In this document: positions 9,004 to 18,339 of the stretch, one piece after another
Layout of the letters: each line of letters starts with the position of its first letter
How positions within the stretch are numbered: position 1 is the stretch's first letter
Source: Hyphomicrobiales bacterium
GTDB lineage: Bacteria; Pseudomonadota; Alphaproteobacteria; Rhizobiales; Rhizobiaceae
Direction of reading: 5' to 3'
Assembly (NCBI GenBank): GCA_900470195.1
Contig: UEIJ01000015.1
Location: forward strand, 1-37,305
DNA: 37,305 bases
Notes under the pieces: model-generated
What the model saw: the letters and a program-made list of their open reading frames with translations, nothing else
Databases searched by the model: none
Told to the model about the DNA's origin: nothing
Made by a program: the position numbers and the translations under genes

Positions 9004-10077
9004 TTACTGCCCCAGTTCCGTGAGGAGCGCGGTCTGGTGATCGGAAATCAGCGCGTCGACCAGTTCGTCCAGATCGCCTTCCATGACCCGGTCGAGCTTG
9101 TAAAGCGTGAGATTAATGCGGTGATCGGTGACGCGGCCCTGCGGGAAGTTATAGGTACGGATTCGCTCGGAGCGGTCGCCCGAGCCGACCTGGCTGCGGC
9201 GCGATTCCGAACGCTCGTTTTCGGCCTTCTGACGCTCCATGTCATAGAGGCGTGCGCGCAGGATTTGCATGGCGCGGGCGCGGTTCTGATGCTGGGACTT
9301 TTCGGCCTGAACGACCATGATGCCGGTCGGGATATGCGTAATGCGCACCGCCGAGTCGGTCGTGTTGACGTGCTGCCCGCCAGCGCCCGAAGCCCGCATC
9401 GTATCGATGCGGATATCCTCGTTGCGAATTTCAATGTCGATGTCTTCGGCTTCCGGCAGAACAGCGACTGTCGCCGCCGACGTATGGATACGCCCACCGG
9501 CTTCCGTTTCCGGCACGCGCTGCACGCGGTGCACGCCCGATTCGAACTTGAGCTTGGAGAACACGCCCTTGCCCGAAACGGTGGCGATGATTTCCTTGTA
9601 GCCTCCGGCATCGCCTTCACTGGCCGAGACAAGCTCCACCCGCCAGCCTTTTTCCGCAGCATAGCGCTCATACATGCGGAAGAGATCGCCGGCAAAGAGC
9701 GCGGCTTCAAGACCGCCGGTACCGGCACGGATTTCCAGAATGGCGTTCTTCTCGTCGGCAGCATCTTTCGGCAGGAGCAGGATCTGGACTTCCTGTTCCA
9801 GTGTCCCGATGCGCTTTTCGACTTCCGGCAATTCTTCCAGCGCCAGCGCGCGCATCTCGGCATCCGTGGAAGCGTCGTCACGCATGGCCGCCAGTTCAAC
9901 CGCTTCCTTGCGGGCACCGGTCAGCTCGCGAATCTTGCCAACTACTTCCTGCAGATCGGAATATTCCGATGCGAGCTTCACATAGGTTTCCGAATCCGGA
10001 TTGTTGGCCATCTGGCTTTCGATCATTGAGAACCGCTTCAAGAGCTGGTCCATCCGGTCTTGCGGCAATGCGATCAT
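9004..10077 (-). CDS. prfA: Peptide chain release factor 1
   Basis: A 357-residue class I release factor that reads UAA and UAG stop codons. It carries the GGQ tripeptide in [15 protein letters not shown], which triggers peptidyl-tRNA hydrolysis, and a PxT-type tripeptide (PET in [10 protein letters not shown]) for stop-codon reading, which marks it as RF1 rather than RF2. The start at 10077 ([10 protein letters not shown]) has AGGA nine bases upstream; a longer in-frame extension is not family-like. It is followed directly by prmC, which modifies the GGQ glutamine. ptsP ends 90 bases upstream on the same strand. Confidence 0.97.
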   Translation of the reverse strand: MIALPQDRMDQLLKRFSMIESQMANNPDSETYVKLASEYSDLQEVVGKIRELTGARKEAVELAAMRDDASTDAEMRALALEELPEVEKRIGTLEQEVQILLLPKDAADEKNAILEIRAGTGGLEAALFAGDLFRMYERYAAEKGWRVELVSASEGDAGGYKEIIATVSGKGVFSKLKFESGVHRVQRVPETEAGGRIHTSAATVAVLPEAEDIDIEIRNEDIRIDTMRASGAGGQHVNTTDSAVRITHIPTGIMVVQAEKSQHQNRARAMQILRARLYDMERQKAENERSESRRSQVGSGDRSERIRTYNFPQGRVTDHRINLTLYKLDRVMEGDLDELVDALISDHQTALLTELGQ

Positions 10078-10167
10078 GTTATGTCCTAAAAATTGTCGGC
10101 ACCGAATGCAGAACGGCGCGCCGCGCAATACCGCGCCGCGACCGTCCGGTCAGATCAATCTGCTTCG

Positions 10168-12438
10168 CTATAACGGAATATCGTTGTCTTCGGCAAATCT
10201 CATCAAAAGTTCGCGCAGCGAATGCGCGCTGTTGGGCTTGTCCAGCTCTTCCGCCAACAAAGCGGTGAGCTTGCCCGCGTCCAGCGCGCCAAGCATGGCC
10301 TTGACCGGGCCAATGGCTGCCGCCGACATCGAAATCGACCGGAACCCGATACCGACCAGCGCCATGGCAGGAAGCGGCCTGCTGGCCATTTCACCGCACA
10401 GGGTAAGCGGCTTGCCGTGCCGGTTGCTGGTTTCGACAATGTGACGAAGCGCACGGAGGAATGCGGGCGAAAGCTGGTCAAAGCGCCCCGACATCAACGA
10501 GTTGCCACGATCCGTCGCCATCAAAAACTGAAACAGATCGTTCGACCCCACGGAAATGAAATCGACGAGCGACATCAATTCCTCAAGCTGCCACAATAGC
10601 GACGGCACCTCCACCATTGCGCCGAGCTTCAGGCACATGGGCAACTGGTGAGCAAAGCGCGACAGATGACGGACTTCCCGATCGATGATCTCACGCGCGG
10701 CCTTCACCTCGCTCACTTCCGTGATCATCGGCAGCAGGATTTTCAACTCGCGTCCGCCCGCCGCCTTCAAAAGCGCCCTTATCTGGGTGCGCAGCAGGCC
10801 CGGACGGTCAAGCGTCAGGCGGATGGCGCGCCAGCCGAGCGCCGGATTTTCTTCCTGCACGGTCGAACTGAAATAGGGAAGAACCTTGTCTCCGCCGATA
10901 TCCAGCGTCCGGAAAGTCACCGGCTTGTCGCCCGCCGCCTCGATGACCGAGCGGTAGAGGCGTTCCTGCTGCTCGGCTCGCGGGAAGGTGGAAGCCACCA
11001 TGAACTGAAGCTCGGTGCGAAACAGGCCGATGCCCGCCGCGCCGGACGCCGACAGCTGGGGCAGATCGACGAGAAGCCCGGCATTCATCAGAAGCGAGAT
11101 ATCGACGCCGTCCTTGGTGACGGATGGCTTGTCCCGCAATTCGCGGTAATGGGCCTGCCGCCGTGCCCGGAAGCGGACCTTTTCCGCATAAGCCGTTTCC
11201 AGATCAGCCTGCGGACGCAGATGCATGATGCCTTCATCGCCGTCGACGATGGCCGCATCATTGTTTTCAGCCATGGAGACGATGCCCTTGGCCTGCCCGA
11301 CGACCGGAATGCCCATGGCGCGGGCGACGATCACGACGTGGCTCGTGGCAGCGCCGTCTTCCAGAACGACACCGCGCAAGCGCTCGCGCGGATAATCCAG
11401 AAGTTCGGCAGCCCCCATGGACCGGGCGACGATAATCGCATCCTTGACCAGCGATTCGGCGATGGTCTTGATGTCGCGTCCCATGAGCTGGCGCAGCAGA
11501 CGGTTCGCGAGATCGTCAAAATCCGAAAGGCGCTCGCGCATATAGGGATCGGTGAGGTGCACCATGCGGGCGCGCGTGTCGCTCTGCACCTTTTCAACGG
11601 CCGCTTCGGCGGTCAGTCCATTGTGAATGGCTTCTTCCAGACGCCGCACCCAGCCGCGGTCATGGGCAAACATGCGATAGGCTTCCAGCACTTCGCGGTG
11701 CTCGCCTTCCACCGCCACGTCACGGCGCGAAAGCATGTCATCGATGGATATGCGCAAGGACCCAAGCGCTTCATCCAGCCGGTTCAATTCTGCCTGGCTG
11801 TCTTCGTTGAAAAGATTGGTTACGACGATGCGCGGCTCATGCAGCACCACATGGCCGAGCCCGATGCCGTCATTGAAAGCCTGACCCGTCACGCTCATCG
11901 GACGACCGAGATCAAGCTCTATGCCGGGGCGCGCCAGACGCAGACCGTCGCCGGTCGCGATGATTTCGGCAAGGACCATGGCGGTGGTTTCAAGTGCTTC
12001 GACCTCGTCTTCCCGATAAGCCCGCTTGGTCTTGTTCTGGACGACAAGAACGCCCAAAGTGCGGCCAGCGCGAAGGACAGGAACGCCAAGGAAGGAATTA
12101 TAAGCCTCCTCACCCGTTTCCGGCAGATAGGCGAAGGCCGGATGGCTTTGGGCGTCGGTCAGGTTGAGCGGACGGGCGCTTGCAGCAATCGTGCCGACCA
12201 GACCCTGGCCGAGACGAAGCTGGGCGAGGTGAACAGCTTGAGGATTAAGACCTTCCGTCGCGTAGAGTTCGAGAACGCCGTCGGCCCGCAGCACATAGAA
12301 GGAGCAGACTTCCGCGACCATATTCTGCGCGATCTCGCGGACGATCCGGTCGAGGCGCGCCTGCGGTTCCAGCGGCTCTGCCATCAATTCGCGCAGCCGC
12401 TTGAGCAGTACACGGGGACCGGTTGTCAGCTCACGCAT
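10168..12438 (-). CDS. ptsP: Phosphoenolpyruvate--protein phosphotransferase PtsP (enzyme I Ntr)
   Basis: A 756-residue enzyme I of the nitrogen-related PTS. It takes phosphate from phosphoenolpyruvate and passes it to NPr and on to EIIA-Ntr, a regulatory chain rather than sugar uptake. An N-terminal GAF sensor domain (about 20-160; in enteric homologues it senses glutamine) precedes the enzyme I N-domain with the phosphorylated histidine in GAATSHVVIVARAMGIP, and a C-terminal TIM-barrel with TLDIGGDKVLPY and CGEMASRP. The ATG at 12438 has AAGGAG about 13 bases upstream, rather far. It follows lysC after 205 bases, in the order usual for Rhizobiales. Confidence 0.96.
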   Translation of the reverse strand: MRELTTGPRVLLKRLRELMAEPLEPQARLDRIVREIAQNMVAEVCSFYVLRADGVLELYATEGLNPQAVHLAQLRLGQGLVGTIAASARPLNLTDAQSHPAFAYLPETGEEAYNSFLGVPVLRAGRTLGVLVVQNKTKRAYREDEVEALETTAMVLAEIIATGDGLRLARPGIELDLGRPMSVTGQAFNDGIGLGHVVLHEPRIVVTNLFNEDSQAELNRLDEALGSLRISIDDMLSRRDVAVEGEHREVLEAYRMFAHDRGWVRRLEEAIHNGLTAEAAVEKVQSDTRARMVHLTDPYMRERLSDFDDLANRLLRQLMGRDIKTIAESLVKDAIIVARSMGAAELLDYPRERLRGVVLEDGAATSHVVIVARAMGIPVVGQAKGIVSMAENNDAAIVDGDEGIMHLRPQADLETAYAEKVRFRARRQAHYRELRDKPSVTKDGVDISLLMNAGLLVDLPQLSASGAAGIGLFRTELQFMVASTFPRAEQQERLYRSVIEAAGDKPVTFRTLDIGGDKVLPYFSSTVQEENPALGWRAIRLTLDRPGLLRTQIRALLKAAGGRELKILLPMITEVSEVKAAREIIDREVRHLSRFAHQLPMCLKLGAMVEVPSLLWQLEELMSLVDFISVGSNDLFQFLMATDRGNSLMSGRFDQLSPAFLRALRHIVETSNRHGKPLTLCGEMASRPLPAMALVGIGFRSISMSAAAIGPVKAMLGALDAGKLTALLAEELDKPNSAHSLRELLMRFAEDNDIPL

Positions 12439-12643
12439 GATCGTCGGGGGCTCCTTTCAGGTTGCTGGCATGCATTCGCCAGCCGATTCCCAATACCCGC
12501 CCGCGATGCGTTACGCCAATCCCTTTGTGAGCATTTTTGACACCCGCGTCCAGAACAAATAGTCGCGCCTCGCAAAATGTTGCAATGCCGCGCACCCTTT
12601 CGGCTACGCGGCAAAGCTTCAAAGCGGATGCTAATTCTGTTGA

Positions 12644-13915
12644 TTATTTGTCGAGCCCGTAGACCGCATGCAGCGTTCGCACGGCCAGCTCCGCATAAGG
12701 GCCATCGATCAGGATCGAAATCTTGATTTCGGACGTCGTGATGGCGCGGATATTGATGCCCTTTTCGGCCAGCGCCTTGAAGGCGGTTGCGGCGACGCCC
12801 GCATGGCTGCGCATGCCGATGCCGATGACGGAAATCTTGGCAAGGCCGGTTTCCGACTGGATATTGTCAAAGCCGATCTCGCCCTTGACCTTGTCAAGCA
12901 CCTTCAGCGCCTTGTCGATGTCGCCGGTCGGAATGGTGAAGGTCATGTCCGTCTTGGAGCCGTCTTCCGACACATTCTGCACGATCATGTCGACATTGAT
13001 GTGCTCTTCAGCGAGCGGTCCGAAAATTGCCGCCGAAACGCCCGGCCGGTCGGCCACGCGCCGCAGCGAAATCTGAGCTTCATCCTTCGCAAAGGCGATA
13101 CCTGTGACGACCTGCTGTTCCACGATTTCATCCTCGTCGCAAATAAGGGTTCCGGGCGGGTTGATCGGATCACCCATGCCCGGCGCATCTGGGTCCGTAA
13201 AGCTCGAGCGCACGAAAGTGCGCACCTTGTGCACCATGGCGAGTTCGACCGAGCGCACCTGCAGAACCTTGGCGCCCAGCGATGCCATTTCCAGCATTTC
13301 CTCGAAGGAAATCTTCGAGAGGCGCTTTGCCTTCGGCTCCAGGCGCGGGTCGGTCGTGTAGACGCCATCCACATCCGTATAAATATCGCAGCGATCGGCC
13401 TTCACGCCAGCCGCAATGGCGACCGCGGACGTATCCGAACCGCCGCGTCCAAGCGTTGCAACGCGATTGTCGGGGCCCAGCCCCTGGAAACCCGCGACAA
13501 CTGCAACCTGCCCCATTTCCATGCGGCGGATGATTTCCGAACCGTCGATTTCCTGGATACGGGCCGCGCCATGGGCGTTGTCGGTCCTGATCGGAATCTG
13601 CCAGCCCTGCCACGAACGCGCGTCGACGCCAATGGACTGGAGCGCAATCGCCAGAAGACCGCTCGTCACCTGCTCGCCGGAAGCGACGATGGTGTCGTAT
13701 TCGCGCGCATCATAAAAGGGAGAGCTTGCGCCGCAGACTTTCGGCATGTTCTGCACCCAGCCGACCAGCTCATTGGTCTTGCCGGACATGGCCGAGACGA
13801 CGACGGCAACCTGATTGCCCGCCTCGACCTCGCGTTTGACGTGGCGCGCCACATTATAGATGCGTTCCAGATCGGCCACCGAAGTGCCGCCGAATTTCAT
13901 CACGATGCGCGCCAT
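12644..13915 (-). CDS. lysC: Aspartate kinase
   Basis: A 423-residue aspartokinase. It phosphorylates aspartate as the first step toward lysine, threonine, methionine and diaminopimelate for the cell wall. The kinase domain begins with KFGGTSVAD (nucleotide and aspartate site), continues with the GRGGSDTSAVAIAAG segment, and ends near residue 250. Two ACT domains follow (about 265-420; VSEDGSKTDMTFT and VIGIGMRSHAGVAA are typical), which bind lysine or threonine for feedback inhibition. The start at 13915 lacks a clear ribosome binding site, but the N-terminus MARIVMKFGGTSV fits the family exactly. It is divergent from ubiG. Confidence 0.97.
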   Translation of the reverse strand: MARIVMKFGGTSVADLERIYNVARHVKREVEAGNQVAVVVSAMSGKTNELVGWVQNMPKVCGASSPFYDAREYDTIVASGEQVTSGLLAIALQSIGVDARSWQGWQIPIRTDNAHGAARIQEIDGSEIIRRMEMGQVAVVAGFQGLGPDNRVATLGRGGSDTSAVAIAAGVKADRCDIYTDVDGVYTTDPRLEPKAKRLSKISFEEMLEMASLGAKVLQVRSVELAMVHKVRTFVRSSFTDPDAPGMGDPINPPGTLICDEDEIVEQQVVTGIAFAKDEAQISLRRVADRPGVSAAIFGPLAEEHINVDMIVQNVSEDGSKTDMTFTIPTGDIDKALKVLDKVKGEIGFDNIQSETGLAKISVIGIGMRSHAGVAATAFKALAEKGINIRAITTSEIKISILIDGPYAELAVRTLHAVYGLDK

Positions 13916-14133
13916 TTAAGGATACGTCCCGCTGTTTAGAAAAATTACACTCTCACCTGCCCAAACCTCATATTGTTGCGACAGGCAAACCCGGGGTCAC
14001 ATAGCTAATATGTCACGCTTCCGCAAGGCCGCGATTCGCATCGGGCCTCCTGAGAGCAAATTTGATTTGTTCCTTGACTTTGGAGTACTACCTTGAGAGC
14101 AGAACTGCACGCTTCCGCCGCTGGAGAATGGAA

Positions 14134-14880
14134 ATGACCGAGACCGCCCGCACGACCATCGACGCTTCGGAAATCGAGCATTTTTCACGCATAGCAGCGG
14201 AATGGTGGAACCCGCAGGGCAAGTTCCGTCCTCTGCACAAGTTCAATCCGACGCGGCTTGCCTATATCAAGGAAAAGATCTGCGCCAAGTTCAATCGCGA
14301 CCCCAATGCGCCGCGCCCCTTTGAAGGCCTGCGCCTGCTCGATATCGGCTGCGGTGGCGGGCTCCTCTGCGAACCGATGGCGCGCCTCGGCGCCACCGTC
14401 GTCGGAGCGGATGCCTCCGAGACGAACATCGAAGTGGCGAAAATCCACGCAGCGCAAAGCGGCCTCGACATCGATTATCGCGCCACGACCGCAGAAGCGC
14501 TGGCCGAAGCCGGTGAAAAATTCGATGTAGTGCTCAACATGGAAGTGGTCGAACACGTCTCCGATGTCGACCTGTTCATGTCGGCAACGAGCGAAATGGT
14601 GAAGCCCGGCGGACTGATCTTCGTCGCCACCATCAACCGTACGCTGAAGGCTTACGGCCTCGCCATCATCGGCGCGGAATATGTCCTGCGCTGGCTGCCA
14701 CGCGGCACGCATCAATACGAAAAACTGGTGCGCCCGGAAGAACTGGAATCGGCTCTTTCCAAGGCGGGTCTACGCCTCATCGACAAGCTTGGCGTGACCT
14801 ATAATCCGCTGGCCGACAGCTGGAACCGCTCCCGCGATACCGATGTGAACTATATGGTGCTTGCCGAACGGCCCGCCTGA
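14134..14880 (+). CDS. ubiG: Bifunctional 2-polyprenyl-6-hydroxyphenol methylase / 3-demethylubiquinol 3-O-methyltransferase
   Basis: A 248-residue SAM-dependent O-methyltransferase for both O-methylation steps of ubiquinone synthesis. It shows the SAM site [20 protein letters not shown], the acidic ADAS motif after strand 2, and the family C-terminus [12 protein letters not shown]…DVNYM. The ATG at 14134 (MTETART) is preferred because GGAGA lies about eight bases upstream; the ATG two codons earlier would put that site too close. It is divergent from lysC across a 218-base region and convergent with the broken transporter. Confidence 0.95.
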   Translation: MTETARTTIDASEIEHFSRIAAEWWNPQGKFRPLHKFNPTRLAYIKEKICAKFNRDPNAPRPFEGLRLLDIGCGGGLLCEPMARLGATVVGADASETNIEVAKIHAAQSGLDIDYRATTAEALAEAGEKFDVVLNMEVVEHVSDVDLFMSATSEMVKPGGLIFVATINRTLKAYGLAIIGAEYVLRWLPRGTHQYEKLVRPEELESALSKAGLRLIDKLGVTYNPLADSWNRSRDTDVNYMVLAERPA

Positions 14881-14885
14881 TCAGA

Positions 14886-14913
14886 GCACATCCTGAAAAG
14901 TGTGAAACGGTTA
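14886..14913. repeat. Partial copy of a dispersed intergenic repeat
   Basis: The segment GAAAAGTGTGAAACGGTT resembles the dispersed palindromic element common between genes in Brucella and other Rhizobiales, of which a fuller copy lies at 19236-19280. This copy overlaps the stop codon of the DMT transporter remnant. The family assignment is from memory. Confidence 0.4.
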
Positions 14914-15791
14914 GCCTCTTTGCGCGCGCGTTGTCATGGCGACGCCTGCGCAAATGACCAGCGCCCCGATCCATGTCAGCGGCGGATAGTGTTCGCCCAG
15001 GAACAGAGTTCCGGAAATAAGCCCCAGTGCCGCCGCGACATAGCCGATCTGGCTGAGATAAACCGGCCCGCCGACCGCCTGGAGCGGAAGAAAAGCGCGA
15101 ACATGCCCGCCGATGCAATCGACTGGACAAGGGCAGCCCATGGCGCAAGCGCCAGGGTTTCAATCGGAAACTGGCCGGTGAACAAGGATATTCCGGCACA
15201 GAGCATCAGCGCTGACGCCAGATGGCTTCCGGCAGCAAGCTCGGTCGGATCGGAATTCTTTGGCCAGTCGAGCGTGCGGTAGACATTACCGATGGCCAGA
15301 AACACCGGAATGAGCAATGCCGCGGCGATCCACAACGGATCGGCAGGCTTGCCCACCTCGCCGCGCGTCAGCGCCACCATCACCGCGCCGATAAAGCCCA
15401 CGGCTATACCGCCGATCCCGAGCGCATTGGGACGGCGCAGCCCGAATCCCATCGACAGGACGAGCGTGATCACTGGCGAGAGCGTGTACATGATGCCGGT
15501 AAAACCCGCACCAAGGCGCGGAATGGCGGAAAGGATGAGGAGATTCGGCACTGCATAGGAGACGAAGGCGGTACAGATATAATAACGCAGCCGCCCGCCT
15601 GAAAAGCCGATCTTCTTTCCCTGCAAAAGAAGAACGGCGAACAGGATGATCCCTGCACTTGCCGAAAACAGAAATGTCCAGATGGCGGGCGGAATGCCCG
15701 CTTGCGCGGCAATCTTGCCAAGCGGCAGGATGAGCCCCAGCAAAGTGCCGGTTGCAACCAGCAGAAAAGGCGCAGAATCCATCAGTTTCAT
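14911..15791 (-). pseudogene. DMT (EamA/RhaT-type) transporter, broken by a one-base frameshift
   Basis: A ten-helix drug/metabolite-transporter protein, probably an inner-membrane exporter of unknown substrate. The start at 15791 (MKLMDSAPFLLVATGTLLG) has AGGAG eight bases upstream. The reading frame is intact for about 235 residues to SIASAGMFALFFR, then continues out of frame. The missing end (LQAVGGPVYLSQIGYVAAA… to AMTTRAQRG) is in the next frame at about 15084-14911. Restoring one base near 15084-15085 (apparent loss of one C in the coding strand, TTCCGC-TCCAGG) gives a single 293-codon frame with normal family ends. This is either a recent real mutation or a sequencing error. It is last in the nitrilase–DUF1178 run, 22 bases after DUF1178. 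Confidence 0.85.
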
Positions 15792-15813
15792 GCGCCCATC
15801 TCCTGTACGGCAA

Positions 15814-16239
15814 TCAGTTCTTGTCTTCCGGGAATACCGGCAACGGCAGAACGTCGACGCCGTCTTCAAGCAGCGAATGCACATCCTCGCGCGACGCTTC
15901 GCCGTAGATACCACGTGTTTCGGTCTCGCCGAAATGGATCTTCCGGGCTTCCTCGGCGAACCTGTCACCGACATAATCCGCGTTCTCGCGAACCTTGCGG
16001 CTCAACTCCCGCATTTCATCCAGTATCTGTTTCTGCGTGTCGCCCAGCGCCATGGCAATCTTCTCCTTGCCACGGCTTGTCGAAACAGCCGGCGCCATCA
16101 GCGATTTCTGGACAGCTTGCGAATTGCACATCGGGCACGCGACAAGCTTCTTTTCCGACTGACGGTCGAAATCGGCATTGTCGCGAAACCAGCCCTCGAA
16201 TTCATGGCCCTGATCGCAATGAAGCGAAAAGCGGATCAT
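15814..16239 (-). CDS. DUF1178 family protein, putative zinc-ribbon
   Basis: About 141 residues, unknown function. It begins MIRFSLHCDQGHEFEGWF like other DUF1178 proteins and has Cys8 plus the pair in VACPMCNS, which could bind zinc with His residues. The middle holds a helical segment (QKQILDEMRELSRKVRENAD). A longer start at 16257 overlaps the stop of the upstream nitrilase gene by 14 bases; I prefer 16239 by family N-terminus, but the ribosome binding site (GAGG, 12 bases away) does not decide. It forms part of the comF–grxC–nit–DUF1178 run. Confidence 0.88.
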   Translation of the reverse strand: MIRFSLHCDQGHEFEGWFRDNADFDRQSEKKLVACPMCNSQAVQKSLMAPAVSTSRGKEKIAMALGDTQKQILDEMRELSRKVRENADYVGDRFAEEARKIHFGETETRGIYGEASREDVHSLLEDGVDVLPLPVFPEDKN

Positions 16240-16243
16240 GGAC

Positions 16244-17098
16244 TTATGCATCCTCATTCTGTTTGGCGGTCACCGTCTTCACGGTGAACTCGCGAGCATT
16301 CTTCAAATTCGGCACCTTGCCGCGCGCTGCAGCACTTTCGGCAACATCGATATCGGCAACGATCACAGCCGGTTCGTCATGGTCGGCTTCCGCCAGCACC
16401 TTGCCCCATGGCGAAACGATGATCGAATGACCATAGGTTTCGCGCCCGTCCTCATGCAGCCCCCCTTGAGCGGCAGAGATAAGAAATGCGCCATTTTCGA
16501 TAGCCCGCGCACGCTGCAAGATATGCCAGTGCGCCTCTCCGGTCTGTTTCGTGAAGGCAGCCGGGCCGGTAATCACATTGGCGCCGGCAAGCGCCTGCGC
16601 GCGGAACAATTGCGGGAAGCGGATATCGTAGCAGATCGCCATGCCAAGATTTGCGAAAGGCAATTGGGCAACAACTGTTTCCCTGCCCGGCTCGTAGGTT
16701 GCTGATTCGCGCCAGCTCTCACCATTGTCCAGATTGACGTCGAACATATGGATCTTGTCATAGGTGACGAGCTTCTCGCCTGAAGGGGCGAAAATGCCGG
16801 CGCGATTGGCGATCTTGCCATCACCGGCATCAATGGCGGTTGAACCAATATGCAGGAAGATGCCGTGCTTCGCCGCCAATGCCGAAGCAGCCTTGAAAAC
16901 CAGATCATTGGCTTCGTCACGCAGGCTAGCCTTGAAGGCGACCCGATCGCGCATCATTGCGCCCGTCATCTCCGGCGATTGCACATAGACCGCGCCCTTC
17001 GCTGCCGCCTCGGCGACCAATTTTTCCAAGTTCTCGACGTTGCGCACAACATCGGTACCCGAGCGCATCTGTATTGCGGCAGCGCGGAACGTGCTCAT
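16244..17098 (-). CDS. Carbon-nitrogen hydrolase (nitrilase superfamily, Nit1/Nit2-like)
   Basis: A 284-residue cytoplasmic amidase. The catalytic triad of the superfamily is visible: Glu in SPEMTGAM, Lys in YDKIHMFDV, and Cys in GMAICYDIRFPQLF. Sequence around these sites resembles Nit1-type deaminated-glutathione amidases or omega-amidases, which repair side products of transamination. The link to glutathione would suit the glutaredoxin gene 18 bases upstream. GGGAG lies in front of the ATG at 17098. The specific substrate is inference. Confidence 0.9.
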   Translation of the reverse strand: MSTFRAAAIQMRSGTDVVRNVENLEKLVAEAAAKGAVYVQSPEMTGAMMRDRVAFKASLRDEANDLVFKAASALAAKHGIFLHIGSTAIDAGDGKIANRAGIFAPSGEKLVTYDKIHMFDVNLDNGESWRESATYEPGRETVVAQLPFANLGMAICYDIRFPQLFRAQALAGANVITGPAAFTKQTGEAHWHILQRARAIENGAFLISAAQGGLHEDGRETYGHSIIVSPWGKVLAEADHDEPAVIVADIDVAESAAARGKVPNLKNAREFTVKTVTAKQNEDA

Positions 17099-17116
17099 CG
17101 GTTTCTCCCAGTAATC

Positions 17117-17383
17117 TCAGTTCAATTGGCCGGTCTTGAGTAGGCCATCAAGTTTTCCCTGATCTTCCAGTGCGTGAAGATCGTCGCAACCGCCAACGTG
17201 AACCGAACCGATGAAAATCTGAGGGAAGGTATTGCGGCCTGAACGCGCCTGCATTTCGGCGCGCAATTCCGGTGTTGCTCCGGCATTGATTTCATTGAAT
17301 TCCACGCCCTTGCGGGTCAGCAGTTCCTTTGCCTTGGTGCAATAAGGGCAACCGGGGCGCGTGTAGATGGTAACGTCAACCAT
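17117..17383 (-). CDS. grxC: Glutaredoxin 3
   Basis: An 88-residue dithiol glutaredoxin that uses glutathione to reduce disulfides and glutathionylated proteins. The active site is CPYC in YTRPGCPYCTKAKELL. The glutathione-binding TFPQIFIG and GGCDDL motifs follow. The start at 17383 (MVDVTIYTRPG) has GGAG upstream; an earlier in-frame ATG adds 23 residues unlike the family. It lies between comF and the nitrilase gene, an arrangement common in Rhizobiales. Confidence 0.96.
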   Translation of the reverse strand: MVDVTIYTRPGCPYCTKAKELLTRKGVEFNEINAGATPELRAEMQARSGRNTFPQIFIGSVHVGGCDDLHALEDQGKLDGLLKTGQLN

Positions 17384-17474
17384 GAAAAACTCCATTCTTT
17401 GCCCACTATATAAGCGGCAAAGGCGCTGTCTGGAAGCCCCGAAGCTTTTCACGAGCCTGTGTAGGTGTTGAGCC

Positions 17475-18263
17475 TTAATCCGGCAGAACGCGGCTGAACG
17501 TCAGCACGTCAACGCTTCTTGCACCGCCGCGCAGCAGAGCCCGCGTCACGGCCTTGACCGTTGCTCCGGTCGTATAGACATCATCGATCAGCAGGACCCG
17601 ACGCCCGCGAACGTCAATCTCGTGTTCCTGCGGCACGCGAAATGCGCCATCCACATTGCGCTTCCGTTCTTTGATACCAAGGCCGATCTGCTGTTCGGTG
17701 CGGCGTACGCGCTTCACGCCTTGCGGCGCGAAGGGTTTCGATTCCAGTTTCGCCAAGGCGCGGGCAAGTTCCGCCGACTGGTTGAAGCGGCGCTGCCAGA
17801 ACCGCCAGCGATGCAGAGGCACCGGCAATATCACATCGCATTCGTCTAGCAATTCGCGCCCGGCCCGCTGCATCCAGCGCGCCATCCATGGAGCGAGATC
17901 CGTCCGGTCATGAAACTTGAGCGACACCGCCATGCGTTGCGCCGCCCCCCGATGCAGAACCGCCGAGCGGAGCCGGCGGAAAGGCGGGGGATCGGCAATC
18001 GCCTCCGCACTCATGAAATTCTCCCCGAAATCATGGCTGAAAGGTATGCCAAGCACGGGGCAAAAGGGCCTTTCGATAAACCGCAATTCCGGCCAGCATT
18101 TCGGGCACAGCGTCCCCGGTTCGGATACATGCATCCGGCAGCCGATACAGGTCGGCGGAAACAATGTGTCCGCCGTTGACCGGATCGCCTTCCCGACAAG
18201 TCGACGAAGCCCTTCGCCGGCGCCCCGCAAAAAGGTTTGATGCGTTCTGTCGTCATCCGCCAT
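17475..18263 (-). CDS. ComF family protein (phosphoribosyltransferase fold)
   Basis: A 262-residue ComF/GntX-type protein. An N-terminal four-cysteine zinc-finger (CIGC and CPKC around residues 33-60) precedes a PRTase domain with the PRPP-binding motif VLLIDDVYTTGATVKA near the C-terminus. ComF is needed for DNA uptake in competent bacteria, but homologues are widespread in species without known competence and their role there is unclear. The start at 18263 (MADDDRTHQT) is chosen because longer versions run into the divergent methyltransferase gene. It heads the run grxC–nit–DUF1178. Confidence 0.9.
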   Translation of the reverse strand: MADDDRTHQTFLRGAGEGLRRLVGKAIRSTADTLFPPTCIGCRMHVSEPGTLCPKCWPELRFIERPFCPVLGIPFSHDFGENFMSAEAIADPPPFRRLRSAVLHRGAAQRMAVSLKFHDRTDLAPWMARWMQRAGRELLDECDVILPVPLHRWRFWQRRFNQSAELARALAKLESKPFAPQGVKRVRRTEQQIGLGIKERKRNVDGAFRVPQEHEIDVRGRRVLLIDDVYTTGATVKAVTRALLRGGARSVDVLTFSRVLPD

Positions 18264-18339
18264 TGCATTCGCCCCCGTTCGAATGCATCTATCCCGCAAC
18301 GATTGTACTGAACCCTGCTCGAAAGAGAAGACCGATTCC

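Noticed and set aside
10648..12540. 630-codon plus-strand frame opposite ptsP
   Set aside because: It mirrors the codon pattern of ptsP and matches no family. His/Arg/Gln-rich composition is typical of antisense frames.
12668..13939. 423-codon plus-strand frame covering lysC exactly
   Set aside because: It is an antisense shadow; lysC has all kinase and ACT motifs.
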